The notes below the pieces were generated by a model. It was not told the DNA's origin. It worked only from the letters and a program-made list of their open reading frames with translations, and made no database searches. From NCBI RefSeq assembly GCF_050003625.1, contig NC_134397.1, forward strand, positions 279,118,070-279,182,069: 64,000 nucleotides of DNA, in the 5' to 3' direction. Made by a program: the position numbers and the translations under genes. Below are positions 23,631 through 34,601 of this stretch, piece by piece; position 1 is the first letter of the stretch, and each line of letters starts with the position of its first letter. The DNA is from Haematobia irritans (taxonomy: Eukaryota > Arthropoda > Insecta > Diptera > Muscidae).

Positions 23631-25540
23631 TATACCCACCACCATAGAATGGTGACGGGGGTATAATAAGTTTGTCATTCCGTTTGTAACACATCGAAAT
23701 ATCGATTTCCGACTATATAAAGTATATATATTCTTGATCAGGGAGAAATTCTAAGACGATATAGCCATGTCCGTCTGTCCGTCTGTCTGTCTGGCTGTCT
23801 GTCTGTTGTAATCACACTACAGTCTTCAATAATAAAGCAATCGTGCTGAAATTTCGCACAAACTCGTTTTTTGTCTGCAGGCAGGTCAAGTTCGAAGATG
23901 GGTTATATTGGTCCAAGTTTTGATAAAGCCCCCATATAAACCGACCTCCCGATTTGGGGTCTTGGGCTTATAAAAACCTTAGTTTTTATCCAATTTGCTG
24001 AAATTGGAAATCTAGACGTATTTTATGACCACAAAGAGTTGTGTCAAAAATGGTGAGTATCGGTCCATGTTTTGGTATAGCCCCCATATAGACCGATCTC
24101 CCGATTATGTTTCTAGGGCTTCTAGAATCGATAGTTTCTATTCAATTCGCCTGAAATTGGAAATCTAGAGGTATTTTAGCACCATAAAGAGGTGTGCCAA
24201 AAATGGTGACTATCGGTTCATGTTTAGGTATAGTCCCCATATAGACCGATTTCCCGATTTTACTTCTTGGGCTTCTAGAATCCGTAGTTATTATCCAATT
24301 TGGTTGAAATTTGAAATCTAGAGGTATTTTAGGACCATAAAGAGGTGTGCTAAAAATGGTGAGTATCGGTCCAGGTTTTGGTATATCCCCCATATAGACC
24401 GATCTCCCGATATGGGGTCTTGGGCTTATAGAATCCGTAGTTTTTATCCAATTTGCCTAAAATTGGAAATCTAGAGGTATTTTAGAACAATAAAGAGATG
24501 TGCCGAAAATGGTGAGTATCGGTCCATGTTTTGGTATAGCCCCCAGTTTTTACTTCTTGGGCGTCTAAAATCTGTAGTTTTTATCCAATTTGCCTGAAAT
24601 TAGAAATCAAGAGGTATTTTAAAACCCTAAAGAGGTGTGCTGAAAATGATGAGTATCGGACCATGTTTTTATATAGACCCCATATAGACCGATCTCCAGA
24701 TTTTATTCTTGGGCTTATAGAAACCGTAGTTTTTATCCAACTTGCCTCAAATCGGAAATCTAGAGGTATTTTAGGACCATAAAAAGGTATGCCGAAATTG
24801 GTGAGTATAGGTCCATGTTTTGATATAGCCATCAGATAGACCGGTCCCCCGATATTACTTTTTGGGCTTCTAGAAACCGTAATTGTTGTCCACTTTGGCT
24901 GAAATCGAAAATCTGGAGGTTTTTAGGAATATAAATAGCTGTGCAAGAAATGATTTTATTTTTTAGGCTTCTAGAATCCGTAGTTTTTATCGAATTTGCC
25001 TGAAATGAGAAATCTAGAGGTATTTTAGGACCTTAAATATGAGAGCCGAAAATGGCGCGTAGTGGTCCATATTTTGGTTTATCTCCCAAATAGACCGATC
25101 TCCCGATTTTACTTCTTGGGCTTTTGGAAACCATAGTTTTTTCAAATTTGCATGAAATTGCACTGATAATGAAAATTGCTTGAAACTGAATTATAGTTTC
25201 CAGATTTTACTTCTGGTAATCATTTAAATAATGGGGGTAAAAATCTACAGATGTTAGATATTAAATCAAGGCGTTATTTCATCGTTTTCTTGCACACTTG
25301 CACACGATGTTTATGATTCCTCTAAAACTCAAACAAATATGGTTCTTATAAATCCAGAATCTGATCTAGTCTTCATAGGTAAAATCTTTGAATTTATCTT
25401 CGGGAAGTGTACTGGTTGAACTGATCTGCTTGTCATCAAATCCCCCTGAAATATTCACAGGAAACTATAATATTTGATTCATGGTGGTGGGTATTTAAAA
25501 TTCGGCCCGGCCGATCTTACTGCTTTATATACTTGTTTTT
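23631..25540 (+). mobile_element. mini-me/DINE-like repeat, second family, about ten tandem units
   Basis: It starts TATACCCACCACCATAGAAT and GGTGACGGGGGTATAAT, followed by a (GTCY)n tract at about 23767-23810. Then come roughly eight to ten diverged tandem units carrying TAGTTTTTATCCAATTTGCC, GAAATCTAGAGGTATTTTAG and CATATAGACCGATCTCCCGA. It ends GGTGGTGGGTATTTAAAA and TTCGGCCCGGCCGATCTTAC. It lies in the intron before the last receptor exon. Confidence 0.75.
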
Positions 25541-26081
25541 ATTAACGTGGGTTGGTTTCAAAGACATACGACTTTAATGGAGGGACGCAAATATTCAAAA
25601 TTTGTATCCTAAATTTAATAAAAAAAAAAATGAAATAAAGATCGTAAACTTTCTTTTAATTAAAATTTCATTATTTTAAAGAAATTTGCTCTTACTATTT
25701 TGAAAATTGCGCATCCTAAAATATAGGTTGCGTAGTCTTTAATACCGCATAAATATGTTTTTCAGTGCATTCACAAACAACGTATGTTTTTGAAAAATCC
25801 ATTCACGCACATCAGTTGCATTAAATGCCGCCGTAGTGCACACACTCATATATAAAGGTCTACTAAAAACTGCATTCGGTGTCTGCTGTTTTTATTTTGT
25901 ACTTCGTGGTCTAGCGAACACCAATTCTGAAATTTTGTAGGTTATAACGGTTCAAGAACTAAAAGTAAGACTGAAATATATTTTAGAACTATTTCAGCAA
26001 TCTGTGATTGCTTCCAGTAATTGCTTCCTTTATTAGCAGATTTAATTAACTTAAACTGGAGCTTAACATAAAATTTCTTAC
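25541..26081. other. Receptor intron with a family C MITE fragment
   Basis: About 25555-25770 contains AAGACATACGACTTTAATGG, AGGGACGCAAAT and TGTTTTTCAGTGCA. This resembles one end of the CACTGAAAAAA family (40335-40978). The rest is unremarkable intron. Confidence 0.5.
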
Positions 26082-26342
26082 CTGGTCTCTGATCTACAAA
26101 TGATATGACCGAATCCTGCTTCACAAATTTTTGCCTCTTGTGTTCCAGTAGTGAGCCTACAACGGGAGAATTAATGCCAGTGCTGTTATTATCTGGACCA
26201 CGGGAAATAGTATTGCGTCGAGAATCGATTGATATGGAATCCTGGGTGGCAAAAGAATCCTGAAAATTGTGACCAGCACGTTTATTCTCCAAGTAGTACG
26301 ATACCACAGAATCCTGTTTCGAGAGTGAAACCTTTGAGCCAT
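26082..26342 (-). CDS. SIFaR: SIFamide-receptor-like GPCR, tail exon, part after the transposon
   Basis: This is the second half of a tail exon that is split by a transposon. Reading minus from 26342 it continues the frame broken at 27782: [20 protein letters not shown], then [17 protein letters not shown], then [15 protein letters not shown]. It ends at the donor CCAG|GTAAG (26082/26081) in phase 1, which fits the last exon. With the transposon and one TA removed, this part and 27782-28081 form one exon of 563 bp, open throughout. If unspliced beyond the donor, the frame would run into the intron to a stop at about 25942. Confidence 0.8.
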
Positions 26343-26344
26343 TA

Positions 26345-27779
26345 CACCCAGAAAAAAGTGACCCCTTCTTTAAGTTAAAATGAACTCATTGTGAAGAAAG
26401 TTGAACTTCGTATAGCGCCAAAGACATTTTTATTTGTTTGAACGATGTGATTTTCGTAGAAATTAGGAATAATGCATTCCATATATTAGTTAACATTTTC
26501 CTATATTTATATACCACTATACTACAGAATGAAAAAATTTAACTAATTTGAATTCATATATGGAATGATTTTATTGAAATTTTTTCATTCATTTCGACAA
26601 ATCTTACACATTTGTGGTAAAACTTTTACTTCATAATTAGAACTGCTTACCTTCGTTTTTAAATACAATTTTATTTATTTCTATAAGCAATTTTATCTTC
26701 AATAAAAAACATGTTTTATTAATATATTGAATATATTTATTAAGAATCAACAGCATCGAATCTCTTTGAAATATTAGTTTATTATTCCACTATTTCCAAT
26801 TTCCGTGTGATATTATCAACTGTAAAACGCACTTTTTCTTCTTCTTGTACTTTTCACTTTTAATAAGTTGCTGCCTAACGATTTTGCCCTCCTTTTACAA
26901 TTTCAATACCTACAAATATAAAAAATCATAAAACATTTTTGTTGCAAAAGGTTAGCGTCACTGAATATTACCTGATAATTGAAGATTCCAAAATGAAGAC
27001 AAATGAAAGGGTTGTTATTCTGCTGGTGTTTTCTTTCTTTATACACTATCACGAACATTGATAGATTTATTTAAAAAAACGAAAATTTTTCTCACTAATT
27101 TAAAATAACAAATATTTTATATATTTTATTTGTTATTTATTATATTATTTTACCATATTATTTTTTAACAATCTCTCCGTATACCAAAACAACGCGATTC
27201 CAACTAAAAAAACAACCGACGCGCAAATATATCGATTACACCCACGCGCAAACACATCGATTACGATGACAGGTATCGATTACAGGTAGACAATAGAAAT
27301 TTAGGAACATTTCCTATATTCTAACAAGTGTGTTTCCTTAAGTTTTGAAAGGATTGCATACTTCTTAGTACGAATGAACTAAAATATTTTTCTATGCCAA
27401 GTGTTGTTCGTATGTATGAAAAACTTTCTATTATAAAGGAAGTCGCAATTATCATTTTATAAGAAATTTTACTAATTTTGAGGAAACTTGGTTTTAGTTC
27501 GGTTTTTGTTTATTTTTATGAATGCTTTGTTATCGGTGAATAAAATTTTCTTTTTCAGTAGTAAATTCTTATACCCAGCGAAGAAAATAGTATGAGTAAA
27601 ATTCCATGCCTTATTCTAGTTAATGAACTATTCCTAACTGCTTACAGTTTAGGATTTTTTTACTGAAACGAGTAAATTTTATTATTTTTCACAAAAATTT
27701 ACCTTAATGGAAATAAAATGGATAAACTATATTGATGAAAAATTTTTCCTTTAGTTTCGAAGGCACTTTTTTCTGGGTG
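26345..27779 (-). mobile_element. CAC-clan element, family A, copy 2, inserted in a receptor coding exon
   Basis: The minus-strand copy begins CACCCAGAAAAAAGTGCCTT (at 27779) and ends GTCACTTTTTTCTGGGTG (at 26345). It is flanked by TA on both sides (26343-26344 and 27780-27781). Length is 1,435 bp. The interior matches the other three family A copies and includes a cluster of ATCGAT words (about 27228-27290). There is no transposase frame. Both flanks are coding sequence of the receptor tail. Reading into the element from the receptor adds TPRKKCLRN and then TAA. Confidence 0.92.
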
Positions 27780-27781
27780 TA

Positions 27782-28081
27782 CTATCCTGCTGGCATAGAA
27801 GACGTCGCGAGCCATCACTTGAAGCACTTTCTTGCTTTACTAGATATTGTCGTGATCCATGTGAGTCTTGTTTCAAAAGCATTTGCTGTGACAGATTACT
27901 ATCCTGTTTGCACATTAAATTATGGCGGCGCAAGGAGTTGTGCTCATAAATATATGAAACGGCATTAGTTTTTCGTAAACCGGGGCTGCTGGGACTTTTA
28001 CGGGAACCATTTTGATAATGTGATGACTTACGGCGGCTTGTACTCGTAGTCGATGATGCTATTGCCACATTCTCATAGTAT
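27782..28081 (-). CDS. SIFaR: SIFamide-receptor-like GPCR, tail exon, part before the transposon
   Basis: The exon begins after TCCTTACAG at 28082, completing Arg (AG|A), and reads [20 protein letters not shown], a Ser-rich stretch, then [33 protein letters not shown] and CQQDS. The coding sequence then meets the TA target site (27780-27781) and the transposon. The exon follows the TM7 exon after an intron of only 113 bp. The serine-rich, KQDS-rich character continues in the other tail exons. Confidence 0.85.
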
Positions 28082-28194
28082 CTGTAAGGATGCAAAAAAA
28101 CAAAACGTATGAAGATACAGATTAGTGAGATGACCTCGAACGGTTTGTTTGTGTAAGTGTGCATTCCACTTGAAAATGTTCCATGCTCACTCAC

Positions 28195-28369
28195 CTTAAG
28201 CGGCCACAACAGGACCGTGACTTGATGATGGCGGCAAAACCTCGTCGGTACTTTTTGTTGAAGAATGCATAGAGTATAGGATTGATGCAAGAGTTGGAGG
28301 AGCCCAGCCACTGAGCGAAAGGGGTAACCTTGTTCAATATTTCGCTCTCCTCTATGGAAATTTCTCCAC
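28195..28369 (-). CDS. SIFaR: SIFamide-receptor-like GPCR, TM7 exon
   Basis: This 175-bp exon follows the acceptor ACATAG (ending 28370) and ends TTAAG|GTGAGT. It reads [20 protein letters not shown], then [20 protein letters not shown], then [24 protein letters not shown] is the NPxxY motif of TM7, followed by a basic helix 8 and a CC pair that is a plausible palmitoylation site. Phases on both sides (1 in, 2 out) match the neighbouring exons. Confidence 0.92.
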
Positions 28370-30061
28370 CTATGTTTGCGAGTGTTGTTTGTGTATATGA
28401 AGAGATTTGTTAGTATGTGCGAGTATTTGTATGGGATTGACATTGAAAATTTAATCCACAAACAGAGAATCAGAAATCAAAGAGAAGAGTAGAGTAGAGA
28501 GAGAAGTACGGGGTATATGAGCATTCGTTTTCAGAATACACTCAACAAAAATGAAGCGCTAAGTTGAAGGCCAAATGATGGTATATGGTCAAGGTACTTA
28601 TCCGAAAATGAAGAGGTAAATGAATAGCAGCCTTCTCGTTAAGCGGATGTGTGGATGTGACATTGGCATTTGACATTTTCGCAATACTATGCATGTGTTT
28701 GGAGTGTGTAAAATAATGAAAATTATGTCGTGAATTGCGAGTGATTGATTGTTCATATTAACGAAAGACCAGTTTAGATTAGAACAGGATTCATGCTACG
28801 GAATGTAAATGGTACTCGATTTTTTGCTTTAATGTCACATTACGTCTATCGCAAAGGCATAGTGCAAGTCTCACAAATATTCTACTTCTCCTATACACTA
28901 TTAGGATTCTCAGGATTACTTATATTTTCTGAATCCCGATAAATATAAATTACATGGGTGAATGTTTGTTGTTGCAGTACCACTTAGCCTATTTAAAATT
29001 AAATGAATCATGAGTGCTTGGTCATGGGGTGGACCGATAAGAACCAATTTTTGCATAACCAGCCTATCCCACCTCAAAAATGTCACCAGCATTACTGAGG
29101 TGGGATAATACACCGCAGAAAAACTTTTTGGTGTTTGGTCGAAACTGGCCATGACCATGACCCTATGAATGCAAGGCGGGCATGTTAACCATTGCACCAC
29201 GGTGGCTCTCCGAATAGTCTAATGGAGCCTGAATTATCGGGTTGTCGCTACAACTAACCTAACCTACCCTGGTATCACTTGCCAAATTCCAACCAGATGC
29301 AAATTGAAAGGCTCAAGAAGTCACTTGGGGATCGGTTTATGTGGGGACTATATATAGTTGTCGACCGATATGAACCATTTTTTGCATGACAGTTAGACAA
29401 TGCATCCTGGTATCCTCTGACTCTGAAGTTGTTGGTCTATGGCAGTGTATGATATTGATCTCATAACCCTTTGTTTACAAATCGGACATTGCTCCTGTCG
29501 CCCAGTGGTGGCTCCTCATATGAGCGAAAAAACATGTATCCACGGAATTATCCACATAACATGCATTTTACCTCGAAAAATGAAATGCCCTGGCACCGTT
29601 TTTCGAGTGCTTACGAAGGCCATTCTAGTGGGAGTTTGTTTGGGTGACCAAACATTGATGTGCGAATGAAAATAACTCGGCAAAACACACACCCTGGCAA
29701 GCACCTACCCACCCACGAACTCATCTCATTTGTAGTTCAAGAGATAGGCTTATACAAGGTGACTGGGTGGGATGGATTGTTCGATGTCACTTTGAGCTTT
29801 TGGAGGTATGTAAAGCCAAAAAGAATTAATTCACTTTAACCTTCATAGAGCTATCTGAGAAGAGTAGTGGAAATGCAGCTTTTAAAAAGGAGAATAGTCG
29901 AGGCAAGGACGATTCGGTACAAATACTCGTCCTTTACCCTCACCAACTAATAACAATTGAACTAACAACAACAACAACAAATATTTGACCACAGAGTTTG
30001 CTCTGCACTTTTGGCCAGGTAAATCAGAGATGATGAGCTGATTGTTTGTTCTGGGACTTAC
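28370..30061 (-). other. Receptor intron between TM6 and TM7 exons, with SINE pieces
   Basis: This 1.69-kb intron has a GTAAGT donor at 30061. It holds a chimeric SINE at about 29020-29270. At 29275-29400 is a further stretch (ATCGGTTTATGTGGGGACTA, GTCGACCGATATGAACC) that looks repeat-derived. Confidence 0.7.
29020..29270 (-). mobile_element. SINE head fragment fused to an opposite-facing SINE tail
   Basis: On the minus strand 29085-29207 carries the tRNA-like head of the SINE family (CCACCGTGGTGCAATGGTTA, then the CTTGCATTC region). Immediately to the right, on the plus strand, is AATAGTCTAATGGAGCCTGA followed by ATCGGGTTGTCGC and AACTAACCTAACCTA, the 3' end of another copy in the other direction. 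Confidence 0.65.
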
Positions 30062-30510
30062 CAAATTTGATACGAGCAAATATTACATAGAGCGGCAACC
30101 AGGATAACACAAACAATATGACCACGGCCACCAACATTTTGATAACCTTCACTTTGGACTTTTGTTGCATGCGATCCATTTGGGCATCCTTGGTATCGCC
30201 AGGTATGGATCGCGTTGACACTTTTATCCATATTAGGACATAGCACAAGGTTATCAATACCATGGGCAGTACATAGCAGGCTAAGAGATGCGCTAGCAGA
30301 AAATACAGATTGCCACTGGTTCCGGGTGGCCAGACCTCTTGACACAGATACATATCCGGAGCGGCTGGGAAAGCTTCTGCGGCAGGTACTAAATCGAAGT
30401 AAAGAGCCCACGGTATAGTGGTACCAAATGCAATTATCCAAATACATAAAATCATAAAGCGAGCACGACTCTTTGATAATTGTCGCAGCGGCCACCATAT
30501 GGCGATGAAT
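30062..30510 (-). CDS. SIFaR: SIFamide-receptor-like GPCR, TM4-TM6 exon
   Basis: This 449-bp exon follows TTTTTTACAG and ends TTTG|GTAAGT. It begins by completing DRF (a DRY-box variant) and [18 protein letters not shown]. Then come TM4 ([19 protein letters not shown]), ECL2 with the disulfide Cys ([14 protein letters not shown]), TM5 ([20 protein letters not shown]) and ICL3 ([29 protein letters not shown]). TM6 is [20 protein letters not shown], the C-W-x-P motif being S-W-L-P. As I recall it, this ICL3/TM6 region is nearly identical in Drosophila SIFaR, a Gq-type neuropeptide receptor. Other NPFF/RFamide-like receptors remain possible. Membrane protein, neuronal by family. Confidence 0.88.
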
Positions 30511-30653
30511 CTGTAAAAAATTTAAACATAAAAATGTATTTTTTAATATTTTGTTGAGAACTACGACATATATGAGGCAATATAACTTAAATTTAGTTTA
30601 TACATATATTTCGCACAAATGACCCATAGAGAAAAAGCAGAGCATTTCTCATA

Positions 30654-30803
30654 CACACAAAATTTTTGTTTCTGATTCAATCATTTTGAATTTTGTTTCA
30701 ATTAAAAAATTTGTTGAATCAAATTAATTTTTAATTGAATATTTTTTAAACTCAATTAAGATTTTAATTGGAAAAATTTTCGTGAAATTTTTTCTGTGTA
30801 TCA
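30654..30803. mobile_element. Small CACA-ended MITE
   Basis: The left end CACACAAAATTTTTGTTTCT and right end TTTTCGTGAAATTTTTTCTG/TG match the longer copy at 49404-49697. They enclose short AATTAAAAATT-type palindromes. Confidence 0.65.
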
Positions 30804-31402
30804 ATGAGTGAATTCCACACAGTGCTTGGAACTAATTATAGAGAAGTTTCGACAAGTCTAGTAAGAGATATGACGATTGGGAATTAGCATAAGTAAAGTG
30901 AGTAAGCAACATTGAAAGAAAGATAAATCGTGTTCAACTTTGCAGAGAAGAACTATAATCTCCCTAAACATGTTTCAAGAGAAAACTATTATTTTAGGAT
31001 GGGGAACATTTTTGTCGCAATTATGTTAATTTCTCAGCATTCGGCAAGCATTAAATGTTCAATGTATAGTGAACATAACAATATAAAACTATGTCTTGAA
31101 TCATGTTTGGGGTGATCATATCCCTTCTTTCTGCCTATCATGGGTACTAATGTTTTCGTAAATGTAATAATGTGGCATTGTCAAAATGACCTACATGTTT
31201 ACTTTGAATGATGTTCAGTCTTATTAGTCGTATTTGTATGCCAATATCTTTCGCCACATCGTAAATCATCAATGAGCTCAGGTGAGTTATTGGCAATGGT
31301 TGAGCTTAGACATTAGCTTGGGTAGCTACACAGATTGATAGAAACTTCGAATACAAATTTGGTTACAAATTTCACACTGCAGAACATTTGAGAACATTTT
31401 TA

Positions 31403-31775
31403 TACCCTGTGCCACACTGTTGAATAATGCTCATGGCTGGCCCTGAGTCGATCTAGCCATGTCCCTCTCAGTCTGTCTGTGAACACATTTTTGTGATCAA
31501 TGTCTAGGTGGCAGTTTTAGTTCAATCGACTTCAAATATGGCACATGTATGTGTTTTGGGTCAGAATAAAACACTATAATTGGGAAGAAATCGGTTTGGA
31601 TTTAGATATAGCTCCCATATAAATATATATATATAATTCGCCCGATTTGCATTCATATGACCATAGGGCCATAGCTTTACCTCGATTTACGTGAAATATT
31701 GCACAGAGAGTGGAATTACCATTCCAACTGTGTCTGCCAAGAAATCGGTTAAGATTTAGTTATAGCTCCCACATA
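31403..31775 (+). mobile_element. mini-me/DINE-like fragment beside the mariner
   Basis: It carries TATACCCTGTGCCACACTGT, a degenerate GTCTGTCTG tract and TTTAGATATAGCTCCCATAT units. The mariner inverted repeat begins directly after a TA inside a further unit (TATAGCTCCCACATA). Confidence 0.65.
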
Positions 31776-31832
31776 CGAGGGCGGTTCGGAAACTTCTTAG
31801 CCTATCAATGAAAGTGAATTAGTTTTTCAAAA

Positions 31833-32867
31833 ATATTTTTATTTTTCAATATAATCTCCTGAAACTTCAATACACTTAGTCCAACGCTTTTCTAGCAATT
31901 CTATCCCTTGATTAACATAGTTTTCCTCAAGGTCTTCAAAATAGTGGTTTACAACTGTAATTGCATCTTCATTTGAGGTATATGCTTGCCAGCAAGGATT
32001 TTTTTTAGATTTGGGAACAAGTAAAAGTCACTGGGAGTTAAATCAGGAGAATAAGGTGGCTGGTCAAGCAACTCGTACTTTAATTCGTTGATTTTAGCCA
32101 TTGTTAAAACACTCTTGTGCGCTGGTGCATTGTCTTGATGAAAAATTATTTTTTGGTGTTGTAAGCCAGGACGTTTTTCTCGAATTTGTACATTTAATTG
32201 ATCCAAAAGGTTGCAATAGTACCCTGAATTTATTGTTTTACCCTTTTGCAGATAGTCAATCAATAAAATACCTTTGAAGTCCCAAAAAAAACGTTGCCAT
32301 AATCTTACCAGCCGATTGAATTGTTTCTGCCTTCTTTGGGGCACTTCCTCCAGCTTCAGTCCATTGTTTGGATTGTTCGTTTGTCTCTGGAGTATGGTAG
32401 TGGATCCATGTCTCATCAACGGTTATGAAACGACGCTTAAAATCCATTTTATTTCGCTTAAAACGATCCAAACAAGCTTGAGAAATGTTCATTCTTATGC
32501 GTTTTAGATCGACTGTTAACAAATGCGGCAGAAAGCTTTTTCATCTGTAGTTCTTCATGCAAAATTAAATGGACTCGATCATTTGAGATGCCCATGATAT
32601 TAACAATTTCACGCACTTTTATTCGTCGATCATTTAATACCATATCATGCACTTTGGCTACAATTTCTGTTGTTGTTGCTGTTTTTGGACGTCCACTACG
32701 TGGTTCCACAATGATTGTACGACCACGTTTAAATTCAGCAATCCAATTTTTTACTGTTACATATGAATGAGCACTTTTACCTACCACATTCACCATATCA
32801 TTATGAATTTCTTGTCCCGATAAATCTTTTTTATGTAAATGACAGCACGCATTTCTAACTTTTCCAT
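31833..32867 (-). pseudogene. mariner (DD34D) transposase, frameshifted
   Basis: From ATG at 32867 the frame gives MEKLEMRAVIYI, then shifts within an A-run to KDLSGQEIHNDMVN, the helix-turn-helix half. WIAEFKRGR and EPRSGRPKTATT follow. A second shift precedes LTVDLKRIRMN. The catalytic domain is visible as TVDETWIHY, HQDNAPAHKS and PYSPDLTPSDFYLFPNLKK, giving DD34D spacing (D, then 34 residues to D). A third shift lies near ATFFWDFKG and a fourth near the C-terminus (VVNHYFEDLEENY, ending DYIEK). At least four frame breaks make it inactive. The family cuts and pastes at TA. Confidence 0.9.
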
Positions 32868-33137
32868 TGTAAAACAAGTAAGGAAAGTCTAAAGTGGGCG
32901 GGGCCGACTATTTTATACCCTGCACCACTTTGTGGATCTAAATTTTCGATACCATATCACATCCGTCAAATGTGTTGGGCGCTATATATAAAGGTTTGTC
33001 CCAAATACATACATTTAAATATCACTCGATCTGGAAGAATTTGATAGACTTCTACAAAATCTATAGACTCTAAATTTAAGTCGGCTAATGCACTAGGGTG
33101 GAACACAATGTTAGTAAAAAAATATGGGAAACGTTTA

Positions 33138-33474
33138 GGTTAGGTTAGGTTATGTGTATCGGGCTCACTTAGACTATTCAGTCCATTGTGATACCACAGT
33201 GGTGAACTTCTCTCCTATCACTGAGTGCTGCCCGATTCCATGTTAAGCTCAATGACAAGGGACCTCCTTTTTATAGCCGAGTCCGAACGGCTTTCCACAT
33301 TGCAGTGAAACCACTTAGAGAAGTTTTGAAACCCTCAGAAATGTCACCAGCATTACTGAGGTGGGATAATCCACCGCTGAAAAACTTTTTGGTGTTCGGT
33401 CGTAGCAGGAATCGAACCCACGACCTTGTGTATGCAAGGCGGGCATGCTAACCATTGCACCACGGTGGCTCCCC
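33138..33474 (-). mobile_element. tRNA-derived SINE, full length
   Basis: The element is 337 bp and flanked by a perfect 9-bp duplication AAACGTTTA (33129-33137, 33475-33483). On the minus strand it starts GGGGAGCCACCGTGG and has a pol III A box (TGGTGCAATGGTTAGCATG) and B box (GGGTTCGATTCC). A roughly 260-bp body follows, with a tail of CCTAACCTAACCTAA. Other copies or pieces lie at 56159-56495, 52295-52383, 40219-40302 and 29020-29270. Movement is presumably by a partner non-LTR element. Confidence 0.93.
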
Positions 33475-33663
33475 AAACGTTTAAATCTGAAGCAATTTTA
33501 AGTAAACCTCGAAAAAGTTTATTTATGATTTATCGCTCGATATATATGTATTAGAAGTATAGGAAAATTAGAGTCATTTCTACAACTTTTCGACTAAGGA
33601 GTGGCGATTTTACAAGGAAAATGTTGGTATTTTGACCATTTTTGTCGAAATCAGAAAAACATA

Positions 33664-34601
33664 TAAAGGGTGATTTGTTAAGAGCTTGATAACTTTTTTT
33701 TAAAAAAAAACGCATAAAATTTGCAAAATCTCATCGGTTCTTTATTTGAAACGTTAGATTGGTCCATGACATTTACTTTTTGAAGATAATTTCATTTAAA
33801 TGTTGACCGCGGCTGCGTCTTAGGTGGTCCATTCGGAAAGTCCAATTTTGGGCAACTTTTTCGAGCATTTCGGCCGGAATAGCCCGAATTTCTTCGGAAA
33901 TGTTGTCTTCCAAAGCTGGAATAGTTGCTGGCTTATTTCTGTAGACTTTAGACTTGACGTAGCCCCACAAAAAATAGTCTAAAGGCGTCAAATCGCATGA
34001 TCTTGGTGGCCAACTTACCGGTCCATTTCTTGAGATGAATTGTTCTCCGAAGTTTTCCCTCAAAATGGCCATAGAATCGCGAGCTGTGTGGCATGTAGCG
34101 CCATCTTGTTGAAACCACATGTCAACCAAGTTCAGTTCTTCCATTTTTGGCAACAAAAAGTTTGTTAGCATCGAACGATAGCGATCGCCATTCACCGTAA
34201 CGTTGCGTCCAACAGCATCTTTGAAAAAATACGGTCCAATGATTCCACCAGCGTACAAACCACACCAAACAGTGCATTTTTCGGGATGCATGGGCAGTTC
34301 TTGAACGGCTTCTGGTTGCTCTTCACTCCAAATGCGGCAATTTTGCTTATTTACGTAGCCATTCAACCAGAAATGAGCCTCATCGCTGAACAAAATTTGT
34401 CGATAAAAAAGCGGATTTTCTGCCAACTTTTCTAGGGCCCATTCACTGAAAATTCGACGTTGTGGCTCGTTAGTAAGTCTATTCATGATGAAATGTCAAA
34501 GCATACTGAGCATCTTTCTCTTTGACACCATGTCTGAAATCCCACGTGATCTGTCAAATACTAATGCATGAAAATCCTAACCTCAAAAGAATCACCCTTT
34601 A
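33664..34601 (-). mobile_element. rosa-type DD41D mariner, internally deleted
   Basis: The ends TAAAGGGTGATTTGTTAAGA and CTCAAAAGAATCACCCTTTA are inverted repeats with TA flanks. The uninterrupted host sequence (AGAAAAACATATATG...) can be read in the copy at 41456-42666. Between the right end and the transposase frame there are only about 100 bp, so the region for the DNA-binding N-terminus has been lost. Confidence 0.88.
33773..34486 (-). pseudogene. rosa-type mariner transposase, catalytic half only
   Basis: An intact frame of 237 codons covers the catalytic domain: QILFSDEAHFWLNGYVNKQN, then CRIWSEEQPEA, then WFQQDGATCHTARDSM, then SWPPRSCDLTPLDYFLWGYV. The spacing from the second D (QQD) to the third (PLD) is 41 residues, which is the DD41D signature of the rosa group. 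The helix-turn-helix N-terminal half expected in this family is absent, so it is a truncated copy despite the clean frame. The frame's openness suggests fairly recent activity. Confidence 0.88.

Noticed and set aside
23767..23810. Short direct repeats suggestive of a CRISPR array
   Set aside because: They are (GTCY)n microsatellite within an insect repeat, with no spacers. The genome is eukaryotic.
24142..24832. Repeated frames with GPILTIFGTPLYGPKIPLDF-like peptides, which look like a repeat protein
   Set aside because: They are translation of the 190-bp tandem units of the repeat at 23631-25540, with stops between units and no start context.
27732..27968. Plus-strand 78-codon frame over the transposon/receptor boundary
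   Set aside because: It is antisense shadow of the receptor tail exon.
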